Shown here in pieces: positions 11,666 through 11,709 of a stretch of DNA of 11,709 nt; the first letter of the stretch is position 1; every line of letters begins with the position of its first letter. The position numbers and the translations under genes were made by a program. A model generated the notes under the pieces. That model searched no databases, was not told the origin of the DNA, and saw only the letters and a program-made list of their open reading frames with translations. Source of the stretch: Allobaculum sp. (GTDB lineage Bacteria > Bacillota_I > Bacilli_A > Erysipelotrichales > Erysipelotrichaceae); contig JAAVAY010000024.1 of assembly GCA_014803815.1 (NCBI GenBank), forward strand, positions 1 through 11,709, in the 5' to 3' direction.

Positions 11666-11709
11666 TTTCAGAAAGTGATTTAAAATTAAGGTTCATAAGG
11701 GCGCCGGCG
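11652..11709 (-). CDS. C-terminal end of an upstream gene (partial)
   Basis: The frame entering from the right edge reads AGALMNLNFKSLSENDNL and stops with TGA at 11654-11652, overlapping the 67-aa gene start by 14 nt, in the style of the other overlaps here. Too little is present to name it. A short separate ORF from the ATG at 11696 (14 codons) is possible but unlikely. Confidence 0.4.
   Translation of the reverse strand, partial: AGALMNLNFKSLSENDNL

Noticed and set aside
1..11709. CRISPR array or insertion sequence
   Set aside because: The only regular repeats are coding repeats of the fibre; no spacer-repeat pattern, transposase or terminal inverted repeats with target duplications were found.

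Overview
The window reads as part of a Bacteroidales bacteriophage or prophage, late region. Three things point there. (i) The minus-strand proteins match a structural gene set that I recognise from gut Bacteroidales phages: a portal with a WGADDLMP motif, a DUF6712 protein, several unnamed connector-type proteins and a collagen-like tail fibre. (ii) Promoters fit the Bacteroidetes consensus (TTTG, 19-21 nt, TAnnTTTG). (iii) Starts lack Shine-Dalgarno sites and are often A-rich upstream. The phage genes are GC-rich (one 60-nt line in the DUF6712 gene is about 67% GC). The Abi gene (about 38% in a sampled line) and the 9590-10150 control region (about 22% in one line) are much more AT-rich. Host genus and lytic or temperate lifestyle cannot be decided; no integrase, terminase or major capsid gene is in view.

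Layout, mostly transcribed right to left. 11709-10618 is a lysis block: the end of an unknown gene, a 67-aa protein, an Amidase_2 endolysin and a lipoprotein with a C-terminal membrane segment that looks like a one-piece spanin, closed by a strong terminator. 10450-9575 is a control island: a plus-strand 73-aa ribbon-helix-helix-like gene with its own promoter, a leader holding a 25-codon ORF, and a terminator; back to back with it lies a minus-strand promoter feeding a roughly 212-nt leader full of competing hairpins ahead of a 129-aa coiled-coil gene (9574-9185). 8917-7964 is an AT-rich Abi_2-family (AbiD/AbiF-like) HEPN gene, flanked on each side by a short promoter-terminator unit. 7759-1 is a tightly packed structural operon: a 369-aa protein, a 76-aa protein, portal, DUF6712, three connector-type proteins and a modular tail fibre running off the left edge.

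How it fits together. The structural operon builds the head-tail junction and tail tip, and the lysis block releases progeny. The Abi gene looks like a defence cargo gene (moron) placed between them in the late orientation but with its own transcription signals. The most unusual parts are non-coding: the leader at 9575-9786, where three copies of one element can pair in alternative ways and one pairing buries the start codon, and a likely 120-nt RNA gene immediately downstream of the Abi gene.
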